From Marvania coccoides (Eukaryota; Chlorophyta; Trebouxiophyceae; Chlorellales; Chlorellaceae), in assembly GCA_963854735.1 (NCBI GenBank), contig OY978097.1, forward strand, positions 1,116,001 to 1,180,000: 64,000 nucleotides of DNA. The letters are read 5' to 3'. Of this stretch, positions 1-10,900 are shown in pieces. The notes under the pieces were generated by a model. It ran no database searches. It worked only from the letters and a program-made list of their open reading frames with translations, and was not told where the DNA came from. The position numbers and the translations under genes are program-made. How positions within the stretch are numbered: the first letter of the stretch is position 1; each line of letters opens with the position of its first letter.

Positions 1-585
1 GCAGGGCCCCCCGCAGCGCGCGCAGCCGCTGCGCTCTACCGCATGGCCCTCCCTGTGTCCGTCCTTATGGGCGTGACCGCCATTTCCGGCGCGTTTGTGG
101 CTGGTCTGGACGCTGGTCACGCCTACAACACTTTCCCCGATATGAATGGGCAGTGGATTCCTGACGAGTACTGGGACAAGGCAGGGTGGCGCAATGCCTT
201 CGAGAACACCGCTGCGGTGCAGCTGCACCACCGCGTGCTCGCGCTGTCGACCCTGGGAGCTACTGCTGCGCTGTGGCGGTACGGCTCTCGCCTGCCGGAC
301 CTTCCGCGCGCCTCCAGACTGCTGCTGAATGGCCTGGCGGTCGGGGTTGCTGCCCAGGTGAGTCTGGGCGTGGCCACGCTGCTGACGTACGTGCCGGTGA
401 GCTTGGGAGCTGCGCACCAGGCAGGGGCGCTGACGCTTTTCACACTGGCACTGTCGCTGCTCTACACCGTGCGCCCTGTGCCCACTCTGGCGCCGTTCCG
501 CATGCTACTGACTGCGCCGTACAGCACGATTGGGGCTGCCACAGCCGTGGTGGCGCTGGGCAGTGCCGTCGCCAGCTCGGCGTAG
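1..585 (+). CDS. COX15: Heme A synthase (COX15), C-terminal part, truncated by the window edge
   Basis: The reading frame is open from base 1 and ends with TAG at 585, so only the last 194 codons are visible. COX15 oxidises heme O to heme A in the mitochondrial inner membrane for cytochrome c oxidase assembly. The family signature GAFVAGLDAGHAYNTFP is present, followed by several hydrophobic segments. Two conserved histidine contexts, LHHRVLAL and AAHQAG, correspond to the heme-binding histidines of the C-terminal half. The second base group (gcag) could be a splice acceptor, so the visible exon may begin a few bases in. The internal ATG at 43 is not the true start, because the family has a long N-terminal half with its own helices. 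Identification is firm; the 5' end cannot be judged. Confidence 0.93.
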   Translation, partial: AGPPAARAAAALYRMALPVSVLMGVTAISGAFVAGLDAGHAYNTFPDMNGQWIPDEYWDKAGWRNAFENTAAVQLHHRVLALSTLGATAALWRYGSRLPDLPRASRLLLNGLAVGVAAQVSLGVATLLTYVPVSLGAAHQAGALTLFTLALSLLYTVRPVPTLAPFRMLLTAPYSTIGAATAVVALGSAVASSA

Positions 586-792
586 AAAGATATTAAACTA
601 ATTAAAGAGAACAGAGGTGATTTAAATTTTATTTCGTGTGTTTGTATGTACTGACAGTGAACGAACCAATATAAAAAATGTGCAATTGGTGCATATAAAC
701 AATCATCATGTAACAAAGCAGAAGCGCCCTCATATGCTGCTGGAATAATATTTCTTAGTTCGTAGTCAGTTGAAAAGGGAGAAGATACAGCA

Positions 793-820
793 GGTTTGGA
801 GGTTTGGAGGTTTGGAGGTT
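793..820. repeat. Short tandem repeat, 8-bp unit GTTTGGAG
   Basis: Three and a half copies of an 8-bp unit (GTTTGGAG) run without interruption just downstream of COX15. It is a simple microsatellite-like tract with no evident function. Confidence 0.85.
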
Positions 821-1081
821 TTACATATGGTTGTAACGTCTACTACCAAGGTTGGTGCAAGCCGACGTGCCACTCACCCCGCCACAGTAAGGCGGAGTAC
901 CCCCTTCCATCCGTGGGATCAACCTCAGGTACTGGGGGCGTACGGATACAGCATTACGCCGATACCGCACCGTCGCCCACAATGTAAGACTCTGGCCCCT
1001 GTCTTCCTGAGTCCCCCACCGGCGCGACCGACATGAATAAAAGAAAGAGGAAAAAAAATTTTTTGGGAAAAGCAGGACTCT

Positions 1082-1105
1082 CCGGACGGCAAACGGCCCG
1101 TCCGG
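1082..1105. repeat. Perfect 8-bp inverted repeat (CCGGACGG / CCGTCCGG)
   Basis: The two 8-bp arms at 1082-1089 and 1098-1105 are exact reverse complements separated by 8 bases, and would form a GC-rich hairpin. It lies inside the GC-rich, apparently non-coding island of the COX15 spacer. Confidence 0.7.
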
Positions 1106-1623
1106 TTTGGGGTTCGCGCTTGGGCAATGCTGGCCCGCCCAGCACCCCTCCCATCTACAGCGGTCACTCAACCCCTGGCTTAAGGGTTTATGGTGTACTA
1201 CCCGGTGTGCTCACTGGAAATGTGGCACCCGCCATTTGTACCCGTCCGATAGAGACTACGATACCACGGGGAAGTGAAGCATCCGACGTCGCAGTGCAGT
1301 AAACAACCAAAGTTTACGCACTGGCAGCTACAATGAGCTAACTAGTAGGGAGCGCGAACCACCGCATGTGCAAGCATAATATATTAAATAAATCACCATA
1401 TTGTAAAATTTCTTCATCTTCGTAATCTTGACTCTCTCTCGCTCGCAGCTTGAAGGTTGAACCTTCATGCAAGGCCGCAGTTGTTCACAAAATTCCTACG
1501 CTGCAACTCTGAATCAGCAGTGCCAAGGAGAGCGACTTCAGGAATATGAAAAAGCTTGCCTAGCTCTAGATTTTTCATTTCTTTTTCTTTTTAATAACAA
1601 TATCAAAGCAAGCACGACGTTAA

Positions 1624-1655
1624 CCCCCCCCCCCCCCCCCTCCCCCCCCCCCCCC
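1624..1655. repeat. Poly-C tract interrupted once
   Basis: Seventeen C residues, one T, then fourteen C residues. It is one of three long C runs on the + strand of this window; the others are at 30299 and 51643, both inside introns. Confidence 0.9.
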
Positions 1656-1802
1656 GCCCTCTTTCTGGAATAAATAGTTCACGAAATAAATATCTCTCCC
1701 TCCTCAAGGGTGCAGACGCTCTCGGATGCAATTAAGCCCCTTAGCCCCCATGTTTCTCCAAGCGCGATTCTACCATTAAAATGTCAATATTCTCCTATAT
1801 AA

Positions 1803-4800
1803 TCACCATCCAGCCGCGGAAGCCCAGGAGGGCCTTCCGGGGGCAGCAGCGGGGGGCGGCGCAGCGCTCCCTCCTGCGTGGCACGGGCCTCCTCCATGCC
1901 CGTGGTATCCGGCCGACGCCTGGGGACCAGCGTTGCTGCCCGCAGCGGGCTCTTGGTAGCCGTCCATGAAGGTCCCGGAAGCCCACGCCATCGGGGCCGG
2001 CTGGGGAGCTGGCGGCGGCACCTCGCCGTGGTATCCATGATAGGCGCCATGGCCCCCGTTCCAGCCACCGCTGGTGGCAGCGCCCCAGGAAGTCCCAGCC
2101 CCTGCGGATCCACCAGCGGCATTACCCCACCCGGTTGCGCCACCTCCGTGAGAGCCACCGGCACCGCCACTGCTGGAGCTCGCAGATCTTGCGTAGCCTG
2201 CGCCAGCCCACGACTGCGCGGAGGGCGCTGGCCCGCCCCCATTCTGCCCCCACGAGGGCGAGGAAGAGAAGCCGGGGGGCGGAGCGGCTGTGCTGTAGTA
2301 GCCGCGGCTGGCTCCACCGGCGGAGCCCCCGCTGTAGGCGCCACCGCCACGGGAGGCTTGCGGCGCAGGGGCAGGGGCGGGGGGAGGAGGGGGAGGAGGA
2401 GAAGATGCTGGCAAACTCATCCCAATCACGCCGGCACTCTTGAACCCACTGAAGTACTGGTTGTACTGCCGCAGGCGCTTCCCCGCCAGCTGCATCCGCA
2501 CCGGGTACCTCTCGTCCTCTGCGACGACAAAGCGGCAGGTCATGTGGACCACCGTGGTGCCGTCCTTGGCCGCCCTTCGTGCCCACGCCAGTCCGGCGTC
2601 CACGCGGTCCTGACCGAATGGCACCATGGCCTGCAACAAAAATAAACGAAAGAAAGAAAGGGGTTACAAAAAATCACCGAAAAAAATACTTGGTTAGTTA
2701 TTACTCTGAAAGGGAAAAGTAGAATTTAATTAGAGAAAATGAAGAAGAACGGCCTACCTCGATGAATCCGCTGGGCAGCCCTCCGTTGAGCAGGCTCACG
2801 ACGAGGTCGTAGATAATCTCAGCGTGCTGTACCACGGGGTGCACTTTCTCCTCTATAGCAGGTTTCACGTTGTAAGGGTCCATGAGGTGGCCAGCCCCCA
2901 GCTCTGGGCGCTCCTCCAGGATGGCGTGCAGCAGCCCCAGCACGTGGGCCGCGGCAACCACCACCTGCGCCTGGTTTCTGTACGGCGCTTTGCACGCTGC
3001 GACGTCGTCCAGCAGGCCCACCAGGTGGCGCAGGGCCATCAGGAACAGGTGCCGGTTCTTCTCGGAGTCCAGCATCTTGGGGGAGGAGGCCATGAGGTCC
3101 ACAAAAGACACCGTCTTGACCAGTTTCCTCTCCAGCGCGGGCAACCGCTCAACAGGCTTCCGCAGCTTGGGCAGCCCCACCCCCGGACTAGCGCGCAGGC
3201 GATCGAGGGCGGCCCCCAGGTGGCGCAGCGCCGGGACGTAGTATTCGACCACGACCTGCGGGCACAGCGCGACCAGGGTCATCAGCTGGCGCTCCAGCGC
3301 CGGGAGCTTGCCGCCGGCCCTGCCGGCCTCGCTCCAGGAGCCGATCACCGTGGCCGCGTCGCAGCGGGAGATAACTACCGCCATCTTCTCGGCGGTGTTG
3401 AGCATCCTCTTCACCGGCTCTTTCCACTCGATCGCAAGGTAACACGCATTGGGAAGCGCCTCTCCCACCAACGATGACGCCGCCGGCGCATAGAATTCCT
3501 CCACCTGGAGAGCAGCAGCGGCGGCGGCAGGGTCAATGTCGACAGTTTCAACGTCGATGGTGGCCATAGGGCGTGCCGGCAGTGCCATGCTGCGGGCAAC
3601 GCTAATCAGCCACACCGTGGTGCCTCCTCGCAGCACCCACGCCTCCAGCAGGCAGCTGGGGTCCAGGGTGACGACACCGAAGCGCGCGGTGGTGGGGCCC
3701 TGGTAGGCGTTGGCGAAGCGCAGCGCCCACAGCGCAGCATCGCTGATGGCCACGAGCTTGGCACCCACTGGTGTGCGCGAGAGGAGGGAAGGGGGCCGCT
3801 GCTGGGAGACCACAGTCAGCTGCCAGTTATTCACCTCCACATCCTTCACAGCTGCCCGGAAAGTGGGGGACGAGGAAGGCAGCTCGATGATCTCAACAGC
3901 GGCGGCGGCGTTGCCCACAAAAATGTCCTCAATCTCGACGGCAGCTGGATTCTCGGGCTTCCACTCCAGCAGCAGGGCGTCGGGGCGGTCACTGCCCGCG
4001 AAAATGGTCTCGATGGAGGCCTGCACCAGCTCTTGAGGGCCGGCAAGTGGAGGCGGGCTGGAAGTCTTGACGGGCGCAGTGTGGCGCACCCACGCCTCGA
4101 GCAGAGTGGTGAAAGGGGGCAGGGAGATGGTGAAGGTCTCCACCGTGGTCACATCTACGCCGTTGGCGAAGCGGTGGTGCCACAGAGCGTGCAGGCGATA
4201 GCACTCCACTGCTGCTGACGTTTCAAACACAACAGTGAGAGCTTGGCGTTGCGCGGGCTCGGGGGAGTCCTCCTCCACGGTCACGCCCGATTCCCAGTGC
4301 ATGAGGGACTTGGGGGAGCCCGATTGGGCGGGCTCCAGAGACAGCAAAGCTTGGCCGAGTTTGCCGGCTGTGACGGAAGGCAGGGAGGGCTCAGAGTCCA
4401 CGGGTTGCGCCTCCGTGCGGCTCTCCACAACCGCATCGTCGCACTCCTTGTCCCGGCTCCGCCGCGAGGCGCGGCGGGGCTTTGTAGGCGCGGCAGGCTG
4501 GCCGCGGGATGCAAGAAATCGACAAACACCCACCACCGTGAGGCCTGCAAACAAGATGAGGAAGCGCATGGATTAGCAAGGATACAAATGAATGGAGGAT
4601 GCAGCAACCAGCAGCGCAGAGCGCTCCACGGATCGAAGTGAGAGCAAAATAGTTCAATTGGTTTTGAACTGTTGCAAAATTTGCTGAGCAAATTTGAGCA
4701 GCGGGGGCTCCAACGTAAAGTATGGGGGGTATCCAACCCCACTCACCAGCGGCGATCGCCCAAAGCGCCGTTTCACCGCGCGGGATTCGCTTCTGAGGAG

Positions 4801-4804
4801 CCAT
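1803..4804 (-). CDS. Unrecognised membrane-anchored protein with duplicated domain and Gly/Pro-rich tail
   Basis: Three exons (4804-4747, 4544-2758, 2630-1803) join in frame to give 890 residues. I did not recognise the family. The first exon supplies the start; joined to exon 2 it makes one hydrophobic N-terminal segment (about residues 12-33) followed by an Arg/Lys-rich stretch, consistent with a signal anchor. Residues about 122-216 and 262-397 look like two copies of one unit. Each has, in order, LTVV, ALW with RFAN, LLEAWV, and an EWK box. Next comes an alpha-helical region (about 410-610), then a short conserved-looking segment beginning GQDRVDAGLAWARR. The last 190 residues are low complexity (Pro, Gly, Ser, Ala, Trp, Tyr, His). 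An ATG at 4569 gives a shorter frame but breaks the hydrophobic segment. Function unknown. Confidence 0.75.
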
Positions 4805-5849
4805 CGTTCAGATTCTTGAAGTGAGCAATTTGTGAAATAAGGGTATAAAAGTGGTCGACCAATGTAAATTAATGCAGGGTATAATGCAAAATTTAAAATA
4901 AAAGTAAGACTTTGCCGAAAAGCAACAGCTTTAACTCACTCAATTTTTAATTTTTTTGCGACAAGGGAAAAATTCCTCGAAAATCGCAGTATTGGCGGAT
5001 TCAGCCGTCATATAGGGTGGTTATTGGATCAGGGCGGGCGGCAGATCCAGCGGCATTTGGCTGTGAGCAACCAATTTCAGATCCTTTGCCACTGCCGACA
5101 TGGTTGACTCAGCTGATGCCTCCACGCACTTTGCCAGCCCCATGGCGGGGCGCTGGATCTCCAGAATGCAACATTATGCCCACAAGCCCCTGCAGAGCCC
5201 CCCAAAAGGTTAAAATACATATTAAAAAAACAGAAATGAAGGCGGGGAAGTAATGCGATGAGCATTACGACATTTCCAGCGGTGTTGCTTACCTACGGCG
5301 GACGCAGCAAATCCTGCAGTGTCATTGCCACCCCCGGAGACCGCAAGTATATACTTGCGCGTCTCGAAGAAGGGGAAGAGGGCTGCGGCAAAGGGTGGTC
5401 GGCGTAACCGCTACGCTGCGCTGGATAATCGCGCAAAGCGAGAGAGGAATGGCTGCACACGCCCAGCATGTTATAGAAAAGGGACAAAAGGGTTTGGAAG
5501 AAGAAGCTAGAGAAATAGCAGTTGGTGAATTATTTAATTGAAACCTTGCCAAAGGCGGGGGGGCAGATTGTGGGCATCAGAGCCTCACACAATATCAAAG
5601 CACGTAATATAAGTAGAACTCGAGGTTTTGTTGGCTGACGGAAGGGAAAAGAGCAAAGAAAACCTTGCACAGTTCAGAAGCATCAGGTCTTCTGCAGGTC
5701 ACTGGGCAATTGCGGCTTATAAAATTAAAGTTGATATCACCGAGCCAAGGAGCGCCCTGCTAGCCAGGCTTCCCACGACTTGGATTATTATTTTCACTCA
5801 CACTTGCTCACATGTGCTTTGGAAGCTGATTCTAGTGCTGTTCTAGTTT
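4805..5849. other. AT-rich spacer with no recognised gene
   Basis: Contains the upstream region of the 890-residue gene and otherwise only short frames. A perfect 10-bp inverted repeat (AGATCCAGCG at 5043-5052 and its complement at 5151-5160) flanks a moderately GC-rich patch. The region adjoins the reverse-transcriptase relic and may be more of the same decayed element, but I cannot show that. Confidence 0.45.
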
Positions 5850-6165
5850 GCCCCCTGACCCCCACGGATGCCCACGAGGTCCGTGCGGCGCTCAAACGCC
5901 TGAAATAGAACCGTGCAGCAGATCCCCGTGGCCTCACCAGCGAACTCATGGGGCACAACGGCCCGAGATGTTTGAGCTCCTGCTGGACGTGCTCGACGGC
6001 ATCCTGAGCGGTACCGAGCCTCTAGCGGCTATTAATGCCTTGGTAACCATCCCTCTCCACAAAAAGGGAGACCCGTCACTGTGTGACACTACTGAGACAT
6101 CACCCTGGCACCGCTCGGAAGCTTGCTGCCTCGGTGCTGGGGCACCGGATCAATTGGTAGTGTCT
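5850..6165 (+). pseudogene. Relic of a non-LTR retrotransposon reverse transcriptase
   Basis: Conceptual translation across two frames reads EVRAALKRLK, a stop, then GLTSEL, GPEMFELLLDVL, INALVTIPLHKKGD and DITLAP. This is the order of the finger motifs at the start of a LINE-type reverse transcriptase (the GLTSEL helix, the PLHKKGD box, then the nYRgItL box). At least one stop codon and two frame changes interrupt it. Only about 100 codons survive; the catalytic YxDD region is absent. The fragment is dead. The closest clade cannot be named from so short a piece. Confidence 0.75.
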
Positions 6166-6251
6166 ACTGAGACCTTCCTCGTTGTCTTACGTGATCCTGT
6201 GGCCCATAACCGAGGCAGCAAGCTTCCGAAGGAGCGGTGCCAGTGTGATGT
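6097..6251. repeat. Imperfect inverted duplication within the reverse-transcriptase relic
   Basis: The segment 6097-6152 reappears as its reverse complement at about 6192-6251, with a perfect 19-bp core (6116-6134 against 6210-6228). Both arms encode the same reverse-transcriptase box in opposite orientations: DITLAP on the + strand and YITLAPLLRKLAASVMGHR on the - strand. The arms differ by several small indels and substitutions, so the duplication is old. Confidence 0.75.
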
Positions 6252-6458
6252 ATTGCTGCTTTCTCCTTTTGCGGGCCTCTTCTATTCCAGCATACCTCCC
6301 CTGACAATTTCGCTACGGTTGTAACAACAGAATCTGAGACACTTCTCAGAGCTTCATGCAAGCCGCCATGTTAAAAAGAGCTCAAAAACATGTGAAATTA
6401 TTTAAAAATTTTCAAAAGCCGCATATAAAATAAAACAGTTCTCTCCCGTTCATGCGGC

Positions 6459-7580
6459 TCAAGGGCGCCACCCGCGGAAGGTCTCCTGCAGGGACTCGCT
6501 CGGAGAGGTCACCGAGGGGTGAGCGCCCGAAAACTGACCTAGCGTGGCCTGTCCGTTGGCCTGCGCCACCGCTTCCGCCATCTCCCGGCACTTTTCAATC
6601 CCAGCGCCTTCTTTGGCCCACAGCTGCAGCACGCTGGCCTGCAGCGCGCGTCCGAACGAAAATGACAGCGCCCAGGGCGCCGCTGCGCCTGCTTCGCTTT
6701 GCGCCATTCGGTTGAGCTCGTTCAGATTGCGGGTGGCCTCCGCCTCCGACTGCCCCCCCGACAAAAACATAATGCCGGGCACAGCGGGCGGCACGCACTG
6801 CCGCAGCGCGCGCAGCGTGCGCCGCGCCACCTCCTCTGCCGCCGGCCTCGCCCCAGCAGCATCAATTCCAGGAATTACCATCTGCGGCTTTATGAGCACT
6901 GCTCTCAGCGGGACATTACGCCGCCACAGCGCTGCGATGCAAGCCGATACTGCCCGCACAGTGGCTTCTTCAGCGGCGTCTGCGTCGTGCCCACCGTCTA
7001 TCAGCACTTCAGGCTCCACAATGGGAACGAGCCCTGCCTCGTGGCAAATCACAGCGTACTCAGCCAGCTGCTCAGCGTTGACCTCGCAGGCAGCGGGGGA
7101 GGGGGGCACCCGCAGCGCGGCGCGCCACTTTGCGAAGCGCGCCCCCAGACGGCGGTACTCCTGGCACCGCTGCAGCAGCCCCTGCAGCCCTCGAGTCTTT
7201 GTTTCTCCTGGGTAGTTTTCCTCGTCCAGCGGCTCCAGCCCTTCGTCTACTTTTACGCCCACCAACACGCCACGAGAGGAGAGGCAGTCGACGAAGGTGG
7301 TGCCGTCGGAGTCGGTCTGGTGCAGAGCTTCAGGAAAGAGGATGGCGCCTGAAATTGAGGCGCCGATGGGAGCGGTGTAGAACAGCTCACGGTAGCGCCG
7401 CCGGTTGTCTTCGGTGTTGACGATGCCGGAGCGCTCCAGGCGCTTTCCCATGGTGGAGGGGCTCTCGTCGGAGGCAAGAATGCCCTTGCCAGGGGCGGCC
7501 AGCGCAGCTGCGACGGCTGCAAGCTCGTCGATGTTGGTGGCATTGCTCTGCATGGGTGCTGGCGAGGTCGCTGATGCCAT
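6459..7580 (-). CDS. FBA: Class I fructose-bisphosphate aldolase
   Basis: An intronless gene of 373 residues, the normal family length. The enzyme cleaves fructose 1,6-bisphosphate to two triose phosphates in glycolysis, gluconeogenesis or the Calvin cycle. Conserved positions equivalent to muscle aldolase Asp33, Lys107, Lys146, Glu187 and Schiff-base Lys229 appear as D38 (ASDES), K110 (VGVKVDEG), K151 (FAKWR), E189 (IVEPEV) and K231 (LIKPQMV). The N terminus is short, with only about 15 residues before the fold begins, so it looks cytosolic unless an unseen exon adds a transit peptide. The C terminus ends FRGWRP and lacks the terminal tyrosine that many eukaryotic class I aldolases use. The reading frame abuts AT-rich sequence just upstream of the KDZ element. 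Confidence 0.93.
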   Translation of the reverse strand: MASATSPAPMQSNATNIDELAAVAAALAAPGKGILASDESPSTMGKRLERSGIVNTEDNRRRYRELFYTAPIGASISGAILFPEALHQTDSDGTTFVDCLSSRGVLVGVKVDEGLEPLDEENYPGETKTRGLQGLLQRCQEYRRLGARFAKWRAALRVPPSPAACEVNAEQLAEYAVICHEAGLVPIVEPEVLIDGGHDADAAEEATVRAVSACIAALWRRNVPLRAVLIKPQMVIPGIDAAGARPAAEEVARRTLRALRQCVPPAVPGIMFLSGGQSEAEATRNLNELNRMAQSEAGAAAPWALSFSFGRALQASVLQLWAKEGAGIEKCREMAEAVAQANGQATLGQFSGAHPSVTSPSESLQETFRGWRP

Positions 7581-7826
7581 GTAGTGATTTTGCGGGTTGT
7601 TGATTGTTGATTTGGAAGCAAATGCACTTGAAATGCTTGAGAAAATTTCCGAAAATGTGATCTAAAACTTTGTGACAGGAATAATTATTGAGATAATAAG
7701 CCCCTCTTGCGTGCAGTTGCTTCTAACAATTGAATAATGTTAGCGATGCAATAAAATATGTATAAAGTAATATATAAATAAAGAGGATTTTGGGGCAGCT
7801 GTGTTTTTCAAAATTGTGCCCCCCAA
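7581..7826. promoter_or_regulatory. Upstream region of the aldolase gene, up to the transposon insertion point
   Basis: AT-rich and free of reading frames. It should hold the aldolase promoter; the transposon sits about 250 bp upstream of the aldolase start codon. No specific element was recognised. Confidence 0.4.
7820..7826. repeat. Left copy of the target-site duplication, CCCCCAA
   Basis: The same 7 bases directly follow the right terminal repeat at 15888-15894. The left flank has one extra C in front, so an original 8-bp duplication with one C lost on the right is possible. Confidence 0.8.
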
Positions 7827-7917
7827 CAGGTAAGCCAGTCGGTAAGAAAGGGAGACAGTCTTCGGGAGTGGAGCGAGGAAATTCATTGATTTAGGAATGA
7901 AACTCAGCCAAATCGCC
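7827..7917. repeat. Left terminal inverted repeat of the KDZ element (91 bp)
   Basis: It begins CAGGTAAGCC and matches the reverse complement of 15797-15887 at 90 of 91 positions; the single difference is T here against A at position 5. The start codon I prefer for the left gene lies 73 bp inside the inner end, so this repeat probably carries or adjoins that gene's promoter. Confidence 0.97.
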
Positions 7918-7990
7918 ATTATTTTAGCTGGTTCGCGGCTTGTTATTTAAAACATTGTCTATATTGTTTATGTCCTTGACGCGGGGCGCT

Positions 7991-10900
7991 ATGTCCGACT
8001 CTATTATGATGCTCGACCCGAAGGATCCCGCACAACTCAAATTGACGCCTGCTCAGAAGAAACGCGCCGCAGATGCGCAAGGATATCAAGTTGCACGAAT
8101 CGATGAATACGTACGAAGACTCACCGAATCTTCGCCTAAATCGAACATCATTTGCATAATCCAGTCTGGTTTTAGCGAAAATTTCCCGGTGTATGTTGTT
8201 CGACCCGGAAACGAAGATCCGGTTTGGGCGGAAGCAATGCGAACGGAAATCATGAAGCAGATTTTGGCGAAAAATGCCGACAGCAAGGCCCCCGTCAAAA
8301 ACATCAGTCTGCTCGGCCCTGACGACGCTGTGGGCTTCCTGGCGGGCATCCAAGAAGCCTATCGACGCGGACTTCTCGCCCGCAGCCAAGTAGTGGCGCT
8401 GCAGGAGATGAACGAGACCATCAAGAAGGGTACGATATAAAATTTCGTATTGATCCCGCCAAGCTTGCCGACGTCTAATTCTTCCACGTTGCAGACGAGG
8501 CGGCAAAGGCGAAGAAGGCCCGCAAGACACAGAGCACCAACTGGATGGCCCTTGGCAATTCTGCCGCTGCTGTGGGGCCAGCAAGCGGCGCTGGGCGTGG
8601 CAGCAGCGACAGTGAAGCGGAGGAGGAGGAGGAGGGTAAGAACTACGTCGTAGTAAATTAAGATGAATTTGAGGTATTATAATATATTCAAACTTCAGTA
8701 CAAATAAATACTGTGCGCTTCTTCTCAAATGTTTTTTATTTTAGGCGCTGCTGGTGATGAAGCCACATCTCCCATTCGGGGTGGACCTCAAGCTGCGAGG
8801 GCCGCAGCAGGTATGTCGCAGCCAAACACGCGTCTGCCTGCCTCGGCCTTGTCTGCCGAGGAGCTCCATGCCGAGGGAGTTGGTCTCGGTTTGGCTGCCT
8901 CAGCTGCAGCAGCTCCTGGCTCCGCTGCTGCTGCTGCTGGGCCTAGCCGCGAAGGGTTGCGGCGATCAGGGGCGGGCCAGCGGCAGCCAGGCACTTTGGC
9001 TGGTTCTCCGGCTTTGCTGGCTGAAGACGCGACTGGTGATGCAGCAGCGGGCGACGCGGAAGCAGATCAAGCTGGCGTCGAACCAGAAGAAGAGGAGGGG
9101 GCAGATCCTGAGCCAGGTGAGGCGGTGGCTGGCAGCAGCGGGCAGCCGGTGGCAGGAGTGGCCAGCGCTGCTGGCGGTGGCAGGTACGATGAGGCATATA
9201 AACCCTGTGAGGATAGTGCTGTGGAAGTAATTGTTCAATGCTGTGTTTCTCCGCATTCTTTTTTCAGTTCCAAGCGAAGGCGGCAGCCCAGCCACAAGGC
9301 AGCCCAGCAGGAGGCTTTGGAGGGCGACGGAGATGAAGAGGTTGACGTGCTTGAAGAGCCGTCGGCACAGCGGGCGAAGGGGCCCAGGTATGTTTATGTT
9401 TAACTGTTTGTTCTCAGGGAAGATACAACTCACGATGGCGGCAAAGTGCTCATATCTTGACTGTGTCTTTGCAGAGCTCAGAGTATCAAAACGTTGTCGG
9501 GTCTTTTTGGCGCTGAGGTGAGTCAAATAAAATATCGGGGGGTGTTTGCTGCAATCTATTTGCTGAATGAAGCTGCGTCTTTTTTTTGAAGTGACCTCAT
9601 TTCTCATTAAAGTTTTATTACTTGTCGTTGCCATACGTCAGTTTCTTGTACTACCCTATACTATGTATCGTATGTTGATAAATCCTCTTGCTCCAGTCAA
9701 AAAGTGGCATTTTTGTTCTTATCGCCGACGTTTGCATTTGTTGTGGCCCCTTCTCAGTGGGCAGATGATCCTTTTTCAACCTGTCTTTCCGCGTTGTGTT
9801 TTAATTTACATGCATTGGGTGGCGTGCAACTTTTGAGCACATTCTATTTTTTCATGAATTTTGAAAACACGCCTCTCCCCCCCCCATTTGGCCCCCGCCA
9901 TGGAAGTTTTCATTTTTTTATTTTTTCATGAGAGCTTTGAATTGAGCTCTCAGGGGTTGTTAGAAGCGCCGAGTGCCGTGGTGATGTTTATTTCTACTTT
10001 GGTGTGGTCATTTCAAGGTCTGAGCACCAAAGATGGCGATGCCGGCAAGCGACTCGCCCCTTTTTTCGAGGCAAACAAACAAACTTGTTCTCCTAGTTCC
10101 CTTTGCCGCAGTGCTGCCCAATTGAACTCGCCCTTGATGTGCTTGCATAGTCTCGGTCGATTTGAAATTTCTCTTTCTTGTTTCAACCGGGCTTCCGCCG
10201 CGGGGATAATATTTTCTCGCCGGCACCAGCTGCAGCCTGTCTTTTGCTGGTTCTTATGGTGTGGACGTAGTTTTGGGATTGCTTTCTCTCATCAGCTAGC
10301 GGGAAAGTGCTTGCACCGCTTCCCCGACAATTTATTCAACAAATTGTGAGGCTATTGGGCCACTAGAGCGGGCTCTCTACTCGTTTTACGGCATTTCTTT
10401 TGGTACGCTATGCGTCTGAGACGTTGCTGGGGCACTAGACTCAGTTTCAGCGCTTTTAATTTTATTTTATTTTCTGAGGAGGCTGTCAACCCCCCCCCCC
10501 GGCAGCCCTCTCAGAAAAAAATGAAAAAAACAAATCTCGTTTTTTCTGCCTTACACGCGTTCCTTGGACTGTTTGGGGTATTAAACAACCATAGTCGTGA
10601 AGCTCACCCGTTTGTATGCGCTTTGCTCTGTAGATGACTGCCGCGAAGACGATGGCCATCGAGGCGCACAAGAAGTTCTTTCAAGATGGGAAAGACGTCA
10701 AGGCCAAGGGGTACGCAGGAGCTTTGCTCTCAAGCCTTAAAGAGTACTACGCAGAGGGCAGCGAGGATCGCGACAGAGTGGCTGCGGCGTTGACGGGCGC
10801 GCCGGCCATCTCCCGCTTGGTGGCCATGTGGAAAGATGAAGGCTGGGGTGAGTCACTGATGTTCATTGCTCCGCGCGTTTATCTCAAGCCTTGTTTAACT

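Larger units (their letters stand above)
586..1802. other. Gene-poor spacer downstream of COX15
   Basis: No convincing coding exon was found. The first 200 bases are AT-rich. A GC-rich island at about 830-1300 carries several short overlapping frames with no family resemblance and no splice logic. The rest is AT-rich with a long C tract. The genes on both sides point into this spacer, so part of it is the 3' UTR of each. The GC island could be a decayed mobile element, but nothing in it names a family. Confidence 0.5.

Noticed and set aside
8729..9403. Single-exon reading of the accessory gene's Ala/Glu-rich frame including intron 3
   Set aside because: The frame happens to stay open through intron 3, but clean GT-AG borders at 9184 and 9267 keep the same frame; the spliced model is preferred and retention is possible.
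9861..10349. 162-codon frame in intron 5 of the element's accessory gene
   Set aside because: Phe/Leu/Ser-rich AT-driven frame with no family resemblance; does not splice in frame with the neighbouring exons.
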